DNA of 64,000 nucleotides from Marinomonas sargassi (GTDB taxonomy: Bacteria; Pseudomonadota; Gammaproteobacteria; Pseudomonadales; Marinomonadaceae): positions 124,001-188,000 of the forward strand of contig NZ_JAOVZB010000002.1 of NCBI RefSeq assembly GCF_025716875.1, written 5' to 3'. Within the stretch, counting starts at the first letter, position 1. Every line of letters starts with the position of its first letter. Below the pieces are notes generated by a model that was not told where the DNA came from, searched no databases, and saw only the letters and a list, made by a program, of their open reading frames with translations. The translations under genes and the position numbers were made by a program. Positions 1 through 8,356 of this stretch are shown here, one piece after another.

Positions 1-62
1 TTACTGGCTTGCAAGTCACTAACGGAAAGCCCTAAGTGATTAAGACCAATTGTTTCTGACAT
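1..62 (-). CDS. VOC-family (glyoxalase-like) protein, N-terminal part only
   Basis: The ATG at 62 opens a frame that runs off the left edge. About 20 residues are visible, beginning MSETIGLNHLGLSVSD. The NHLGLSVSD stretch is the usual first beta strand of the vicinal oxygen chelate fold, which carries the first metal-binding His. An AAGGAA ribosome-binding sequence lies about 8 bases upstream of the ATG. The substrate cannot be judged from this fragment. The LysE gene that follows on the right reads in the same direction with a short gap, so the two may be co-transcribed. Confidence 0.6.
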   Translation of the reverse strand, partial: MSETIGLNHLGLSVSDLQAS

Positions 63-97
63 ATCAATAGTTCCTTATGTTTGGAGTAAGAATTCTT

Positions 98-742
98 TTA
101 TTTACTGGCCGCCAAGCGTGCTGCTAACCCCAAAAAAACAACACCTAACAAACCATCAATATGACGCCCCATATTAAACTTCTTCCCAACAAGTCGGCCT
201 AATTTACTAAAAGATAATGAGAAGGCAATATTCATTATTAGAGCAAAACTACTTAGTAGTATTCCCAATACCAAAATCTGTAAAGGAATAGAGCCTGTTC
301 CATTAATAAACTGAGGCAAGAATGAGCTAAAGAACACCAATGCTTTAGGATTCAATAAATTATTAAGTAGTCCCTTACTGACTAAGTTAGATCGACTGAC
401 AGCTTCTATATTGCTAGGTTGAGCAGAACCCTGAGGTTTCACCCAACTTTTCAGCATTTTCATACCGAGCCAGATTAAATAAAGCGCCCCTATCGCTTTA
501 ATCGTATAAGCAAGCAAAGGCGTCGATTCCATCAACTGCCCTAAGCCAAAAGCGACCAATAGAGTTTGTATTATTCCTGCTAAAAATATCCCCACAGATA
601 TCATCAAGCCTGATTTAAAGCCTCTCGTTGAGGAGTAAGTGGAAATCAAAATTAAGTCAGGCCCAGGAGAGATGACAAGAAAAAATATGGCAGTAAAAAA
701 AATGGGTAAAATGGACGAGTCAATCATAAAAAGCATACTCAC
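98..742 (-). CDS. LysE/RhtB family amino-acid exporter
   Basis: A 214-residue integral membrane protein of the LysE/RhtB family, which exports amino acids or related metabolites from the cytoplasm. The family signature SPGPD lies at about residues 25-29, followed by a long run of hydrophobic helices. The NPKALVFFSSFLPQF motif in the middle is the conserved helix-turn segment seen in RhtB-type proteins. The length matches the family norm of about 205-215 residues. The substrate cannot be assigned. The gene reads toward the partial VOC gene with a 35-base gap. A second, distinct LysE-type protein lies at 24161-24775. Confidence 0.88.
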   Translation of the reverse strand: MSMLFMIDSSILPIFFTAIFFLVISPGPDLILISTYSSTRGFKSGLMISVGIFLAGIIQTLLVAFGLGQLMESTPLLAYTIKAIGALYLIWLGMKMLKSWVKPQGSAQPSNIEAVSRSNLVSKGLLNNLLNPKALVFFSSFLPQFINGTGSIPLQILVLGILLSSFALIMNIAFSLSFSKLGRLVGKKFNMGRHIDGLLGVVFLGLAARLAASK

Positions 743-822
743 TTTATAGCTGTATTTAATTCGTATTTTACGTGTTAAATGAGATCTTTCCCTTGTTCCG
801 ATTAGACCTCATTGTCACTGAC

Positions 823-848
823 TGATAAAACTATCTTAAGTTTTATCA
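823..848. repeat. Hairpin between lysE-type gene and membrane-protein gene
   Basis: TGATAAAAC at 823-831 is perfectly complementary to GTTTTATCA at 840-848, with an 8-base loop. It lies just past the stop of the minus-strand gene at 866. No T-run follows on that strand, so it could be a weak terminator or an mRNA 3'-end stabilising stem. Confidence 0.4.
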
Positions 849-865
849 AAACAAAGTAGAGTAAG

Positions 866-1426
866 TCAGGGGGTTTTGAACAGTTTTTTCTTCAGCAATA
901 GGATAAAACCTACGAGTAGCAAGACAAAGAAAACCATAGTAAAGCTGCTTTTTAAAACAGTAAATATGCTCGCTAACTTAACCGTTGATAATTGTAAATC
1001 TGGAAACGAATTTATCATTCGGATGATAAATATATTCTCAATGTAGTCAAAGACACCCGCTAAAAAAGGCACTAATGCGAAGTAGTAAGCTTTGAAGCTT
1101 CTAGAGAGCGTTTTGCTGTATAGCCAAATTAGCATTAATGAGTATGTGATAGAAAATAACCCAGGATAAATGAAATCTAAGGGCAATTGAGTCGTTAGAT
1201 ATACATTTCGACCGTCTACGCCTAATGAGTCTAGTAACTCATAAGCATAATTAAACGAATAGCCAGAAGGTAATGAATCGAACAGTAAGAAGTCGGGGGC
1301 GAACACTGAAACCGCAGGCATAGTGTAGGAAAGCATCCCAACATAAATCCCCATAGTTAATATAAATAATATGCTTACGAACTTTCCCGATGAACACTTC
1401 TGTATGGAATGGAGTAATGTTTCCAT
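866..1426 (-). CDS. Unknown four-helix membrane protein
   Basis: A 186-residue protein that I do not recognise by name. Four hydrophobic stretches are visible: about residues 15-35, 85-105, 115-135 and 150-177, the last ending in a lysine-rich tail (LLLKKKLFK) that should be cytoplasmic. Conserved-looking features are LPLDFIYPGLFSITY before the second helix and GVFDYIENIF in the third. Similar motifs occur in uncharacterised inner-membrane proteins of marine bacteria. No catalytic motif is visible. It is separated from its neighbours by hairpins and is probably transcribed alone. Confidence 0.7.
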   Translation of the reverse strand: METLLHSIQKCSSGKFVSILFILTMGIYVGMLSYTMPAVSVFAPDFLLFDSLPSGYSFNYAYELLDSLGVDGRNVYLTTQLPLDFIYPGLFSITYSLMLIWLYSKTLSRSFKAYYFALVPFLAGVFDYIENIFIIRMINSFPDLQLSTVKLASIFTVLKSSFTMVFFVLLLVGFILLLKKKLFKTP

Positions 1427-2022
1427 TTAAATTACTGCTCCTTTGATTGAACCTATTATTTCACCTTCCCAACAAGCATTTCTCCCTATTGCGAACACCC
1501 TTATTGATTGATACTAAAGTGCCATACCACCTTCTACTAGAGCAAAACGCATAATTTAAGATATTACTAAAAATATATAATATAAGAGACGACTATATAA
1601 AAGGCAGCCAATCTCTTGGCCAGCTGTCTAGTTGCGCTAGAGATAAAACGTACACTTTAAAATGAACAGTGTCCCCCGCACTAAAAACCCCGTAAAATTC
1701 GGCCTTTAGTACGTGTGCAGATAAGGAAGGTACGAATAAGTCTTCTGAACTTCAGTCTCCTCAGAGAAACGATCTATCAAGGCAAGAGTGAGTAGGAATG
1801 TTAATACCTTTCAATCACTCTTAACACAGAGAGAGCGTTTCTCTGAAAGACCCGAAGGGCGTGACCAAACTCTTTTTATTCTTTGTTAAGCTTCTTGCCA
1901 ATATGCTCAATATTGGACGGCGAAACTTGCCTCGAATAATAAAGAGTTATTCACACGCTGAAGCCAGTGGACTTGTTCGTGCCTTCCTTAAGCAACATGT
2001 TACCCATACAAGAGACGATAGA
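1427..2022. other. Intergenic region with hairpins, no gene
   Basis: No convincing reading frame was found. The segment separates a minus-strand gene from the plus-strand MYG1-type gene, so promoters for both are expected here. It contains a stretch near 1680-1712 whose ends (ACTAAA and TTTAGT) can pair, and the nested inverted repeats listed separately. A frame open from 1861 is in phase with the MYG1-type gene, but it codes a basic, non-conserved N-terminus and is treated as untranslated. Confidence 0.5.
1761..1846. repeat. Two nested inverted repeats (86 bp)
   Basis: An outer pair, TCAGAGAAACG at 1761-1771 and CGTTTCTCTGA at 1836-1846, is perfectly complementary over 11 bases. Inside it, AAGAGTGA at 1784-1791 pairs with TCACTCTT at 1815-1822. 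The whole can fold as a two-storey stem. It lies upstream of the MYG1-type gene. It could be a structured leader, a small RNA or the remains of a miniature mobile element. The sequence alone does not decide. Confidence 0.5.
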
Positions 2023-2895
2023 ATGACCGAACAAGTTAAAGTAATCGCAACACACAATGGCAACTTCCACGCAGATGACGTATTTGCGGTAGCAGCACTG
2101 AAAAGTATATTCCCATCGGTAGAATTAATACGTACACGAGACTTAGAAATCATCGCCAAGGCTGACATAGTCGTCGACGTAGGCGGCATATACGACGCAG
2201 AAACAGACCGTTTCGATCACCACCAAAAAGGCGGTGCGGGTGCCCGTGAAAACGGTATTCCCTTTTCATCATTTGGGTTAATTTGGCAAAAATACGGCTT
2301 AGAAATATGTGGTGGCAATAAAGAAATCGCCCATTCATTAGACAAGAACTTAGTCTCTACCATAGATGCGATAGATTGTGGTCACGTAGAAGGTGTTTCA
2401 ACAGGCATCAGCCTTAGTCAAACCATTTCCATGTTTAACCCTACATGGCAGGAAGAAAGCGATTTTGACGCTTGCTTTGATGAAGCCGTCGCCTTTGCAT
2501 CACGACTATTAACTCGCTTTATTGCTACAGCAAGTGGCGGCGTAAATGCTAAGAGTATAGTAGCCAATGCCATCGAAAAATCCGCTGATCCAAGAGTGAT
2601 AGTATTAGAGCAATACACACCATGGAAAACGACAGTGCTTAGGTTGTCAGAAGAAGCCTTGTTCATGGTCTACCCATCACAAGGTCAATGGCGTATTCAA
2701 ACCGTGCCTGTTGAACTAGGCTCCTTTGAAGACCGTAAAAAACTCCCTGCACCTTGGGCCGGTTTATCTAATGAAGAACTCCAAGCAGTAACAGGATTAG
2801 AAGATGCAACATTCTGCCACAACGGTTTGTTTATCGCTGGCTGTGTCTCATTTGAAAACACCATGAAAATGGCAGAAATGGCATTGAAAGCCTAA
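2023..2895 (+). CDS. MYG1 / UPF0160 family metal-dependent hydrolase
   Basis: A protein of 290 residues from the ATG at 2023. It belongs to the MYG1 family (UPF0160), a DHH-like metal-dependent group; the eukaryotic member is a 3'-5' RNA exonuclease. The hallmark THNGNFHADDVFAVAAL starts about 7 residues in, and ETDRFDHHQKGG gives the second metal-binding DHH motif. The C-terminus GLFIAGCVSFENTMKMAEMAL is also typical. An upstream in-frame start at 1861 would add 54 residues with no family similarity, so the internal ATG is preferred, although its Shine-Dalgarno sequence is weak. An intrinsic terminator follows. The bacterial role is not established. Confidence 0.85.
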   Translation: MTEQVKVIATHNGNFHADDVFAVAALKSIFPSVELIRTRDLEIIAKADIVVDVGGIYDAETDRFDHHQKGGAGARENGIPFSSFGLIWQKYGLEICGGNKEIAHSLDKNLVSTIDAIDCGHVEGVSTGISLSQTISMFNPTWQEESDFDACFDEAVAFASRLLTRFIATASGGVNAKSIVANAIEKSADPRVIVLEQYTPWKTTVLRLSEEALFMVYPSQGQWRIQTVPVELGSFEDRKKLPAPWAGLSNEELQAVTGLEDATFCHNGLFIAGCVSFENTMKMAEMALKA

Positions 2896-2911
2896 AACGT
2901 TCCTAACTAAA

Positions 2912-2948
2912 AAAGACCGATGTTATGAAGTTAAGATCGGCCTTTTTT
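2912..2948 (+). terminator. Intrinsic terminator after MYG1-type gene
   Basis: AAAGACCGAT and ATCGGCCTTT form a 10-bp stem with one mismatch, and the run of six T follows directly. It lies 17 bases past the stop codon on the plus strand. Confidence 0.8.
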
Positions 2949-3015
2949 GTCTTGTCATGGCTCGCCATTAAACCGCTAAGCCCATTTAATGAACTCATTC
3001 ACTAAAGTAAATAGT

Positions 3016-3408
3016 CTATATTTCAGCCTGCTCATATAGCTCTAATGGCAAACCATCAGGGTCACTAAAAAAGGTAAACTTTTTGTTGGTGTATTCATCT
3101 ACACGGATAGGCTCCACCTCTACGCCCTGAGACAAGAGGTACTCTTTCACCGACTCAACGGAATCCACGTTAAACGCTAAGTGCCTCAACCCTTGAGCTT
3201 CAGGAAAGCTAGGTCTCTCAGGTGAATTAGGAAAGGAAAAGAGTTCAATTTGACCACCATAGGGCAATTTCAGGTCAAGCTTAAAGGAATCTCGGTTTTC
3301 TCTATAGTTTTCGGCAATTATCTCTAACCCCAATATTGAGGTATAAAAGTGTTTAGACTTTTCATAATCAGAGCAAATTATCGCGGCATGATGAATGGAT
3401 TTCAGCAC
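3016..3408 (-). CDS. yaeR: YaeR-type VOC family protein (GloA2)
   Basis: A 130-residue single-domain VOC protein close to E. coli YaeR in length and motifs: IHHAAIICSDYEKSKHFY at the start, YRENRDSFKLDL, the IELFSFPNSPERPS stretch, GLRHLAFNVD in the second half, and the C-terminal FFSDPDGLPLELYEQ. These supply the metal-binding His and Glu ligands of the fold. YaeR is a glyoxalase-like metalloprotein without a firmly proven substrate, so no reaction is claimed. It stands alone on the minus strand between the MYG1-type gene and an unknown gene. Confidence 0.88.
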   Translation of the reverse strand: MLKSIHHAAIICSDYEKSKHFYTSILGLEIIAENYRENRDSFKLDLKLPYGGQIELFSFPNSPERPSFPEAQGLRHLAFNVDSVESVKEYLLSQGVEVEPIRVDEYTNKKFTFFSDPDGLPLELYEQAEI

Positions 3409-3441
3409 TGAAACACCTTTAAGTATAAAAGTTTAATTATT

Positions 3442-3945
3442 TTACAGTTCATCAACTATCCCCTTTAAAGCAGCGATAGCTTTTCCTGACAATGTTGCAG
3501 GCACAGTAAAAAAGCCAAATACAAAAAGCCTGTGATGTATTTTTATAGCGCAGTAATTAGCAGGCCTCTTTCGATTTTTAACTATGATCTGATCTGCGCC
3601 CCAAATATTTGACGATCCATGTTTAGATTCAATCCCTTTTTCTAAGCAATGTATTAAATGCTTTAACTCTTGAGTAGTTAGACAGATGACCAAACCATTT
3701 TTTTGATAGAAAATAAGAAAGTTGTAAGTAACATGAATTGCCACATTAAAAGTGTCATTACTTGCCCTATTGATAGTTAATGACACACCATTTTCATCGC
3801 TACTAAAACTATGGAACGATTCGCTTTCCCTTTTACGAATTTGCCTTTCTATTTCAGCAAGTCTTTCTGGGTATGCTTTAGCATCAATGTACTCATGGGC
3901 TTCATACAACTCACCTAATGTATATTGACTAAAATCCAGTTCCAT
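3442..3945 (-). CDS. Unknown protein, 167 residues
   Basis: The preferred start is the ATG at 3945, because an AGGAGAGGG sequence lies about 9-12 bases upstream. The longer frame from 4029 adds a Cys/Trp-rich extension that looks untranslated. The N-terminus (YTLGELYEAHEYIDAKAYPER) resembles a short helical motif of the form 'Y-x2-EL-x-EA-x-x-YID...YPER' found at the N-termini of several uncharacterised proteobacterial proteins. The rest is an alpha/beta domain with no motif I can name. It ends close to the YaeR-type gene and lies beside the displaced carboxypeptidase end. Confidence 0.65.
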   Translation of the reverse strand: MELDFSQYTLGELYEAHEYIDAKAYPERLAEIERQIRKRESESFHSFSSDENGVSLTINRASNDTFNVAIHVTYNFLIFYQKNGLVICLTTQELKHLIHCLEKGIESKHGSSNIWGADQIIVKNRKRPANYCAIKIHHRLFVFGFFTVPATLSGKAIAALKGIVDEL

Positions 3946-4063
3946 TCGAAAACACCCTCTCCTTGAAATACAGTAATTAAGCCCTGTAAAAAGCCAGCAA
4001 AGCAAACACCAAATATTAAGCGTTGGCATTTACTTTGATCATGCATCTACAGTATTTTTGTCC

Positions 4064-4321
4064 TTACAAATAACGCCCTTCTAAATGTTTCTTAAAGTGT
4101 TCTGCATTCAATACTTCACCTGTGGCGCGTTTCACTAATTCATCTGTAGTATGAAGCGAGGCTTGTGACCAGGTGTTGTCATTTAGCCATTGGAAGATTG
4201 GGCTTAGGTCACCACTTTGGATAGCGGCTTCTATGTTCACCGTTTTCGCCATAGTGGCTTTGAATTGGGCTGCGTACATGGCTCCTAGGGTGTAGCTTGG
4301 GAAGTAACCAAAGGCTCCGTC
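4064..4321 (-). pseudogene. Displaced 3' end of the M32 carboxypeptidase gene (copy 1)
   Basis: The frame reads DGAFGYFPSYTLGAMYAAQF and continues to the stop after HLEGRYL. It is homologous to the last ~85 residues of the intact carboxypeptidase at 16482-18044. Homology stops abruptly at the triplet GTC (4319-4321; GAC on the coding strand). To the right lies element sequence instead of the upstream codons. There is no start for this fragment other than an internal Met, so it is an orphan end. Because it lies farthest from the 5' part of the gene, it is probably the original chromosomal 3' end, pushed away by insertion (inference). Confidence 0.85.
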
Positions 4322-4345
4322 GATCTCATGCTAAAAGTGACTTAC
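4319..4345. other. Left attachment half-site of element A
   Basis: On the minus strand, the 27 bases ending at GAC (core) contain CACTTT at positions 7-12. Element B's left end has TACTTT at the same offset from its core. Element B's right end has TACTTT at the same offset in inverted orientation. This spacing is what a serine-integrase attP with inverted arms around a short core would show. Confidence 0.55.
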
Positions 4346-4384
4346 ATAATTAACGTAACGACGCTCGATATTTGTAACCCATGT

Positions 4385-5119
4385 CTAAGCTTGCGCTGTT
4401 GGACGAACAACAATATCTCCCACATCAACATCATCTGGTTGATCGATAGCAAACACAATCGCTCTCGAAATAGCATCAGGCGACATTCCCATCATATCCA
4501 TCGCTGCTTTGACTTTTTCTTGTGTGGCTGGATCTGTCATTGAATCCGCAAACTGTGTTTTTACAAAGCCAGGTGAAACACCAGTCACTCTCAATTTTTC
4601 GCCTGCCTCTATACGCAACGCTTCATTAATGGTTCGAACTGCATTTTTTGTTCCTGCATACACTGCTTGGCCAGCTACAATCCTAAGCCCTGATGTAGAA
4701 ATAACACTGACAAAATGACCAGCTTCTTGTTGTCTAAAAATAGGCAAGGCCGCGGCAACGCCATAAAGATAGCCTTTAAGATTGATATCTATCATCGCTT
4801 CCCAATCATCAACTCGTAATTCATCTAGCGGAGAAATTGGACCAATCCCTGCGTTAGCAATTAACACATCAAGTCGACCAAACCTCGAACAGGCAAAATT
4901 AACCAAGCACTGCATATCCTCTCTATTACTCACATCGGTTAACGCATAAGTTACCTCTGAAGAGTAAGCAGAAATTTCATTAACCAGTTCTTTAAGAGGC
5001 GCTTCTCTTCTTGCTCCCAATACCAGCTTTGCACCTTGCCTCGCCAACATAATAGCGGTTGCTCTACCGATACCACTGCTTGCCCCAGTAATAACGACAA
5101 CTTTATTTTCAATACTCAT
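4385..5119 (-). CDS. Short-chain dehydrogenase/reductase (SDR)
   Basis: A classical SDR of 244 residues. It has the cofactor motif TGASSGIGRA at about residues 11-20, NAGIGP in the middle and the active-site YAGTKNA (Tyr-x3-Lys), with SVISTSG providing the catalytic Ser region. ARREAP after the second beta strand suggests NADP preference (inference). The start at 5119 is chosen because GAGAGG lies about 7 bases upstream; a start at 5137 adds only six residues. It is divergent from the AraC-type regulator at 5224, with about 100 bases between. That regulator is the likely controller. The substrate is unknown. Both genes are cargo of element A. Confidence 0.88.
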   Translation of the reverse strand: MSIENKVVVITGASSGIGRATAIMLARQGAKLVLGARREAPLKELVNEISAYSSEVTYALTDVSNREDMQCLVNFACSRFGRLDVLIANAGIGPISPLDELRVDDWEAMIDINLKGYLYGVAAALPIFRQQEAGHFVSVISTSGLRIVAGQAVYAGTKNAVRTINEALRIEAGEKLRVTGVSPGFVKTQFADSMTDPATQEKVKAAMDMMGMSPDAISRAIVFAIDQPDDVDVGDIVVRPTAQA

Positions 5120-5223
5120 CAGATAGCCTCTCAACATATTTTACGGAAGTGATTGACTATATAGACAAACAATAAATACTATATAGCATATAAATCCATT
5201 TATTCATCTAAATCATCCAAATT

Positions 5224-6126
5224 ATGCTCGATATACTGACAGACATTTTTGCAGTCGTAGATTTGAAATCCACTCGCTGCACTCGACTTGAAGCCGGTGG
5301 GGATTGGTCTTTTCGGCTGCCTCAAAGAGACATTATAAAATTGGTCACGGTTTTATCTGGGGGCTGCTGGATGGTTCAGGCAAATGAAGCGCCTGTCTGG
5401 ATATCGGTCGGTGATACCTTTTTACTGTGCCACTCGCCCTCCTACACACTTACAAGCGACCCTATCCTTCCTTCGCTGGAGTCAGCTAGTGTATTTGATT
5501 GGCAACATATCAATGTTGGTCATTACAATGGTTCTGATACTGTATTGCTTGCCGCCAGCTTCGAACTGGATACTGATAATGCAAGTCTCTTAATTGACGC
5601 TTTACCCAGTTTTTTTCTCATTGACGCGAGCCACCTTACGGCACAGACCTTGAAAAAGTCGATCGAGATACTGGATCAAGAACTACAAACGTCCGAGTTT
5701 GGCGTTAATTTAATGCGTCAATATTTAGCCGAAATATTACTTATACAATTTCTTAGGGCTTATTCATCACATAATTCGCATAGAGACAATCAAGTTGGCT
5801 GGCTTGGCGCGTTGGGAGATTCTAAAATAGCCGCTACATTACACTTAATGCATAACCAAATAGATCGTAAATGGACAGTCGCAAGTCTTGCTCAAGAAGT
5901 AGGAATGTCGCGGTCAGCATTTTCAGAACACTTTAAAACCTGTGTTGGTATTCCACCACTTCAATATTTAATTAGGTGGCGTATGCAAGTTGCCCGTAAA
6001 AAACTTATTGGAGGCGAAAGAGTAGCGACCGTTGCCGAAACAGTAGGGTACGCATCAGAAAGCGCCTTTGGGTATGCCTTTAAAAAAGTCTTTGGCAAAT
6101 CACCAACGGGGAAAGCTAATAAATAA
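5224..6126 (+). CDS. AraC-family transcriptional regulator with cupin sensor domain
   Basis: A 300-residue regulator. About residues 1-185 are a cupin-type sensor (opening LTDIFAVVDLKSTRCTRLEAGG, as in the AraC N-terminal 'cupin_6' group). Residues ~205-300 carry the double helix-turn-helix (WTVASLAQEVGMSRSAFSEHF, then VAETVGYASESAFGYAFKKVFGKSP). In this group the regulator usually sits divergent to an oxidoreductase that it controls, which fits the SDR next door. No strong Shine-Dalgarno sequence precedes the ATG at 5224. The gene ends 65 bases before the second orphan carboxypeptidase end. Confidence 0.9.
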   Translation: MLDILTDIFAVVDLKSTRCTRLEAGGDWSFRLPQRDIIKLVTVLSGGCWMVQANEAPVWISVGDTFLLCHSPSYTLTSDPILPSLESASVFDWQHINVGHYNGSDTVLLAASFELDTDNASLLIDALPSFFLIDASHLTAQTLKKSIEILDQELQTSEFGVNLMRQYLAEILLIQFLRAYSSHNSHRDNQVGWLGALGDSKIAATLHLMHNQIDRKWTVASLAQEVGMSRSAFSEHFKTCVGIPPLQYLIRWRMQVARKKLIGGERVATVAETVGYASESAFGYAFKKVFGKSPTGKANK

Positions 6127-6191
6127 CAGCTCCTTTATGTAATGATATAATAAAAGGGAGAGACAAAACCTCTCCCTATACCCCTTGTAAA

Positions 6192-6449
6192 CTACAAATA
6201 CCGCTCTTCTAAATGCTTTCTAAAATACGCTGCATTGAGTGTTTCACCTGTGGCGCGTTTCACCAATTCATCTGTGGTGTGAAGTGAGGCTTGTGACCAG
6301 ATGTTGTCGCTGAGCCATTGGAAGATTGGGCTTAAGTCACCGCTTTGGATAGCAGTTTCGATGTCGACGGTGTTTGTCATGGTGGCCTTGTATTGAGCCG
6401 CGTACATGGCTCCTAGCGTGTAGGACGGGAAGTAACCAAAGGCGCCGTC
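6192..6449 (-). pseudogene. Displaced 3' end of the M32 carboxypeptidase gene (copy 2)
   Basis: A second orphan C-terminus. It reads DGAFGYFPSYTLGAMYAAQY to a stop after HLEERYL and is alignable without gaps to the ends at 4064 and 16482. It differs from both at about a dozen residues (for example YKATMTNTVDIETA), so it is not a recent copy of either. Homology to the gene ends at GTC 6447-6449. It is best read as the gene-restoring end carried in by element A, later separated from the 5' part by element B. Confidence 0.85.
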
Positions 6450-6473
6450 AGTCTTGTGTTAAAAGTAACCTGC
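6447..6473. other. Left attachment half-site of element B
   Basis: On the minus strand, TACTTT occupies positions 7-12 of the 27 bases ending in the core GAC. The recombinase gene begins 38 bases to the right, the usual arrangement for serine integrases and their attP. Confidence 0.6.
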
Positions 6474-6510
6474 ATTTATTATATTCTTTATCATAGAGTA
6501 AGGTATTAAC

Positions 6511-8139
6511 ATGAACGCTCAAGTTTATTCATATCAAAGGTTTTCTAGCCCTCTCCAAGAAAAAGGAACATCTTTAAAAAGACAAACAGACTATGCAATC
6601 GAAGTCGCAGAAAAACATGAATTAAGATTGAATAAAGATTTAGTCATGACAGATAAAGGGCTCTCGGCCTTTCATGCAGAACATGTAACCAAAGGCGCAC
6701 TAGGCATATTCATAAAAGCAGTTGAAAAAGGGATAGTTAAAGCTGGTTCGATACTTATAGTTGAATCGTTAGATAGATTAAGTAGACAAACACCTTGGCA
6801 GGCACAGACACAATTTAATGAATTAATTGGAAAAGGCATCACTATCATCACAGCAAATGATGATCAAGTTTATAACATGAAGACTTTATCTAAAGACCCT
6901 TCTAAAATGTTTATCTCTATAGGCGTAATGATGAGAGCTCATGAAGAATCATTATCCAAACAAAAAAGATCTGTAAAATATATTCATAAAAAAATAGATG
7001 ATTTTGAAAAAAATGGTAAAGGTGATATCGCTGGATCCGTGCCATTTTGGATTACAAGAACAAAATCTGGGTTTGAATTAAATAAGTCATCTAAAATAGT
7101 GAAAAAAATCATAGAAATGTATTTGAATAATACAGGTCTAAATCTTATTGCTAGAGAGCTTACCTTATCAAAAATAAAAACCCCAACCGGAAAAAACAAC
7201 TCATGGGGCGTGACAACAATAAGAAAAATATTAGACAGTAAAGCGCTATATGGCTGTAACAGTTTTAAATTAAGTTATCTGATCGATGGTACTAAAATAA
7301 GTGAAAATCACGAATTAAAAAACTATTACCCTTCTATAATATCTGAGGAATATTACAATTTAATTCAAGAGCGTAAGAAAAAAAAGGCGAGTAGCAGAGA
7401 GTCATATAAAAAAAGCGTGTATCTACTAACTTCATACGGTAAAGGTCGTTCGATCTGTGCAGTTTGCGGTCAAGCACTTGTTAGTCAATTACAAAAACAA
7501 ATGAATCGACAAAAGGAATACACTAAAAGTGTATTAAGGCTACATTGCACGAAACATAGAGAGACTGGTGATTGTTGTAGTAGTATAAAAGCAGATGAGT
7601 TAGAAAAACACTTCATTCATTCTGTAATAGGAAATGTAGAAAACCAACTTTTTGAACCTCCAGCATATGATCAAAAGTCAATTGAAGCTGTACAAGCTAC
7701 TATAGAGAAACAAGAAAAAAAAATATCTTCTTTAATGAATGAATTTTCAGAAAGCGATATTCCAAGCATACGTAAAATAGCACAAAAGCAAATCATTGAA
7801 GCAAGTGAGATTCTAGAAATAAAAGAAAAAGAACTTGAGAGCTTAAAAAGCAAAAAATCTCATTGGAAAATAGATGAAGAACAGCAAAGAAAAATTCAGT
7901 CCTTAGCGATTAAAGCAGAAAATATCGATAATTTTCATGATAGATCACAGCTAAAACAAATATTAATGCAATCTATAAAAACAATAAAAGTCGACTTAAT
8001 AGGACTAAATTTAACAGCAGATTTTTACAATGGCTGTATACTTACAATCAACTATAAAAATGGAACATATCAAAGTCATCTGTATGTGAATGACAAATAT
8101 GGTAAAAACATATATAGAAAAATGAACAAAATGGAATAG
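6511..8139 (+). CDS. Large serine recombinase (integrase of element B)
   Basis: A 542-residue serine site-specific recombinase. The resolvase catalytic domain occupies about residues 1-150, with YSYQRFSS supplying the nucleophile Ser (residue 12 or 13) and ESLDRLSRQ the conserved Arg cluster. A 'recombinase' DNA-binding domain follows (about 165-290, containing KTPTGKNNSWGVTTIRKIL). Next is a zinc ribbon (ICAVCGQAL ... HCTKHRETGDCC), then a lysine/glutamate-rich coiled coil (about 395-475). AAGG lies about 8 bases before the ATG. It sits just inside the element's left end and very likely catalysed insertion into the carboxypeptidase gene. It ends at a shared convergent terminator. Confidence 0.93.
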   Translation: MNAQVYSYQRFSSPLQEKGTSLKRQTDYAIEVAEKHELRLNKDLVMTDKGLSAFHAEHVTKGALGIFIKAVEKGIVKAGSILIVESLDRLSRQTPWQAQTQFNELIGKGITIITANDDQVYNMKTLSKDPSKMFISIGVMMRAHEESLSKQKRSVKYIHKKIDDFEKNGKGDIAGSVPFWITRTKSGFELNKSSKIVKKIIEMYLNNTGLNLIARELTLSKIKTPTGKNNSWGVTTIRKILDSKALYGCNSFKLSYLIDGTKISENHELKNYYPSIISEEYYNLIQERKKKKASSRESYKKSVYLLTSYGKGRSICAVCGQALVSQLQKQMNRQKEYTKSVLRLHCTKHRETGDCCSSIKADELEKHFIHSVIGNVENQLFEPPAYDQKSIEAVQATIEKQEKKISSLMNEFSESDIPSIRKIAQKQIIEASEILEIKEKELESLKSKKSHWKIDEEQQRKIQSLAIKAENIDNFHDRSQLKQILMQSIKTIKVDLIGLNLTADFYNGCILTINYKNGTYQSHLYVNDKYGKNIYRKMNKME

Positions 8140-8315
8140 TTTTTCACTGTGTAAAACTGGATTTACAAGGGCGTAGCGTCTTATACCGACGCTTATGAGG
8201 AACGAATAAGCATAGTCGGTCACTATGTGTATCTCTTAGACCTATAAAAAATCATACATTATTTTATTTTTCCTCTTTCAGAGAAACACCGAGTAAACTC
8301 TTTAATCAATATCCA

Positions 8316-8352
8316 TTAATAAGAAAGGATCTCATTAGATCCTTTCTTATTA
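8316..8352. terminator. Bidirectional intrinsic terminator
   Basis: The sequence forms a perfect 16-17-bp stem closed by CATT (AAGAAAGGATCT against AGATCCTTTCTT, extended outward by TTAAT/ATTAA). It lies between the convergent recombinase gene and the mobilisation genes, and A/T-rich flanks can serve as T-runs on either strand. Confidence 0.8.
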
Positions 8353-8356
8353 AAAA

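Larger units (their letters stand above)
4319..6449. mobile_element. Integrative element A (about 2.1 kb, no integrase)
   Basis: The segment is bounded by the GTC triplets at 4319-4321 and 6447-6449. These are the points at which the two orphan carboxypeptidase ends lose homology to the intact gene. Its left end is similar to that of element B (CATGCTAAAAGTGACTTAC against TGTGTTAAAAGTAACCTGC). Its right end carries its own copy of the carboxypeptidase 3' end. It holds only an SDR gene and an AraC-type regulator, and no recombinase. It therefore resembles a cis-mobilisable element that shares attachment sites with an integrase-bearing neighbour, or a deleted derivative of one. Confidence 0.65.

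Noticed and set aside
1861-2022. N-terminal extension of the MYG1-type protein
   Set aside because: 54 residues unlike the family; the ATG at 2023 starts the conserved region.
4328-4543. Plus-strand frame of 71 residues at the left end of element A
   Set aside because: Overlaps the attachment region and the SDR gene on the opposite strand; no conserved content.
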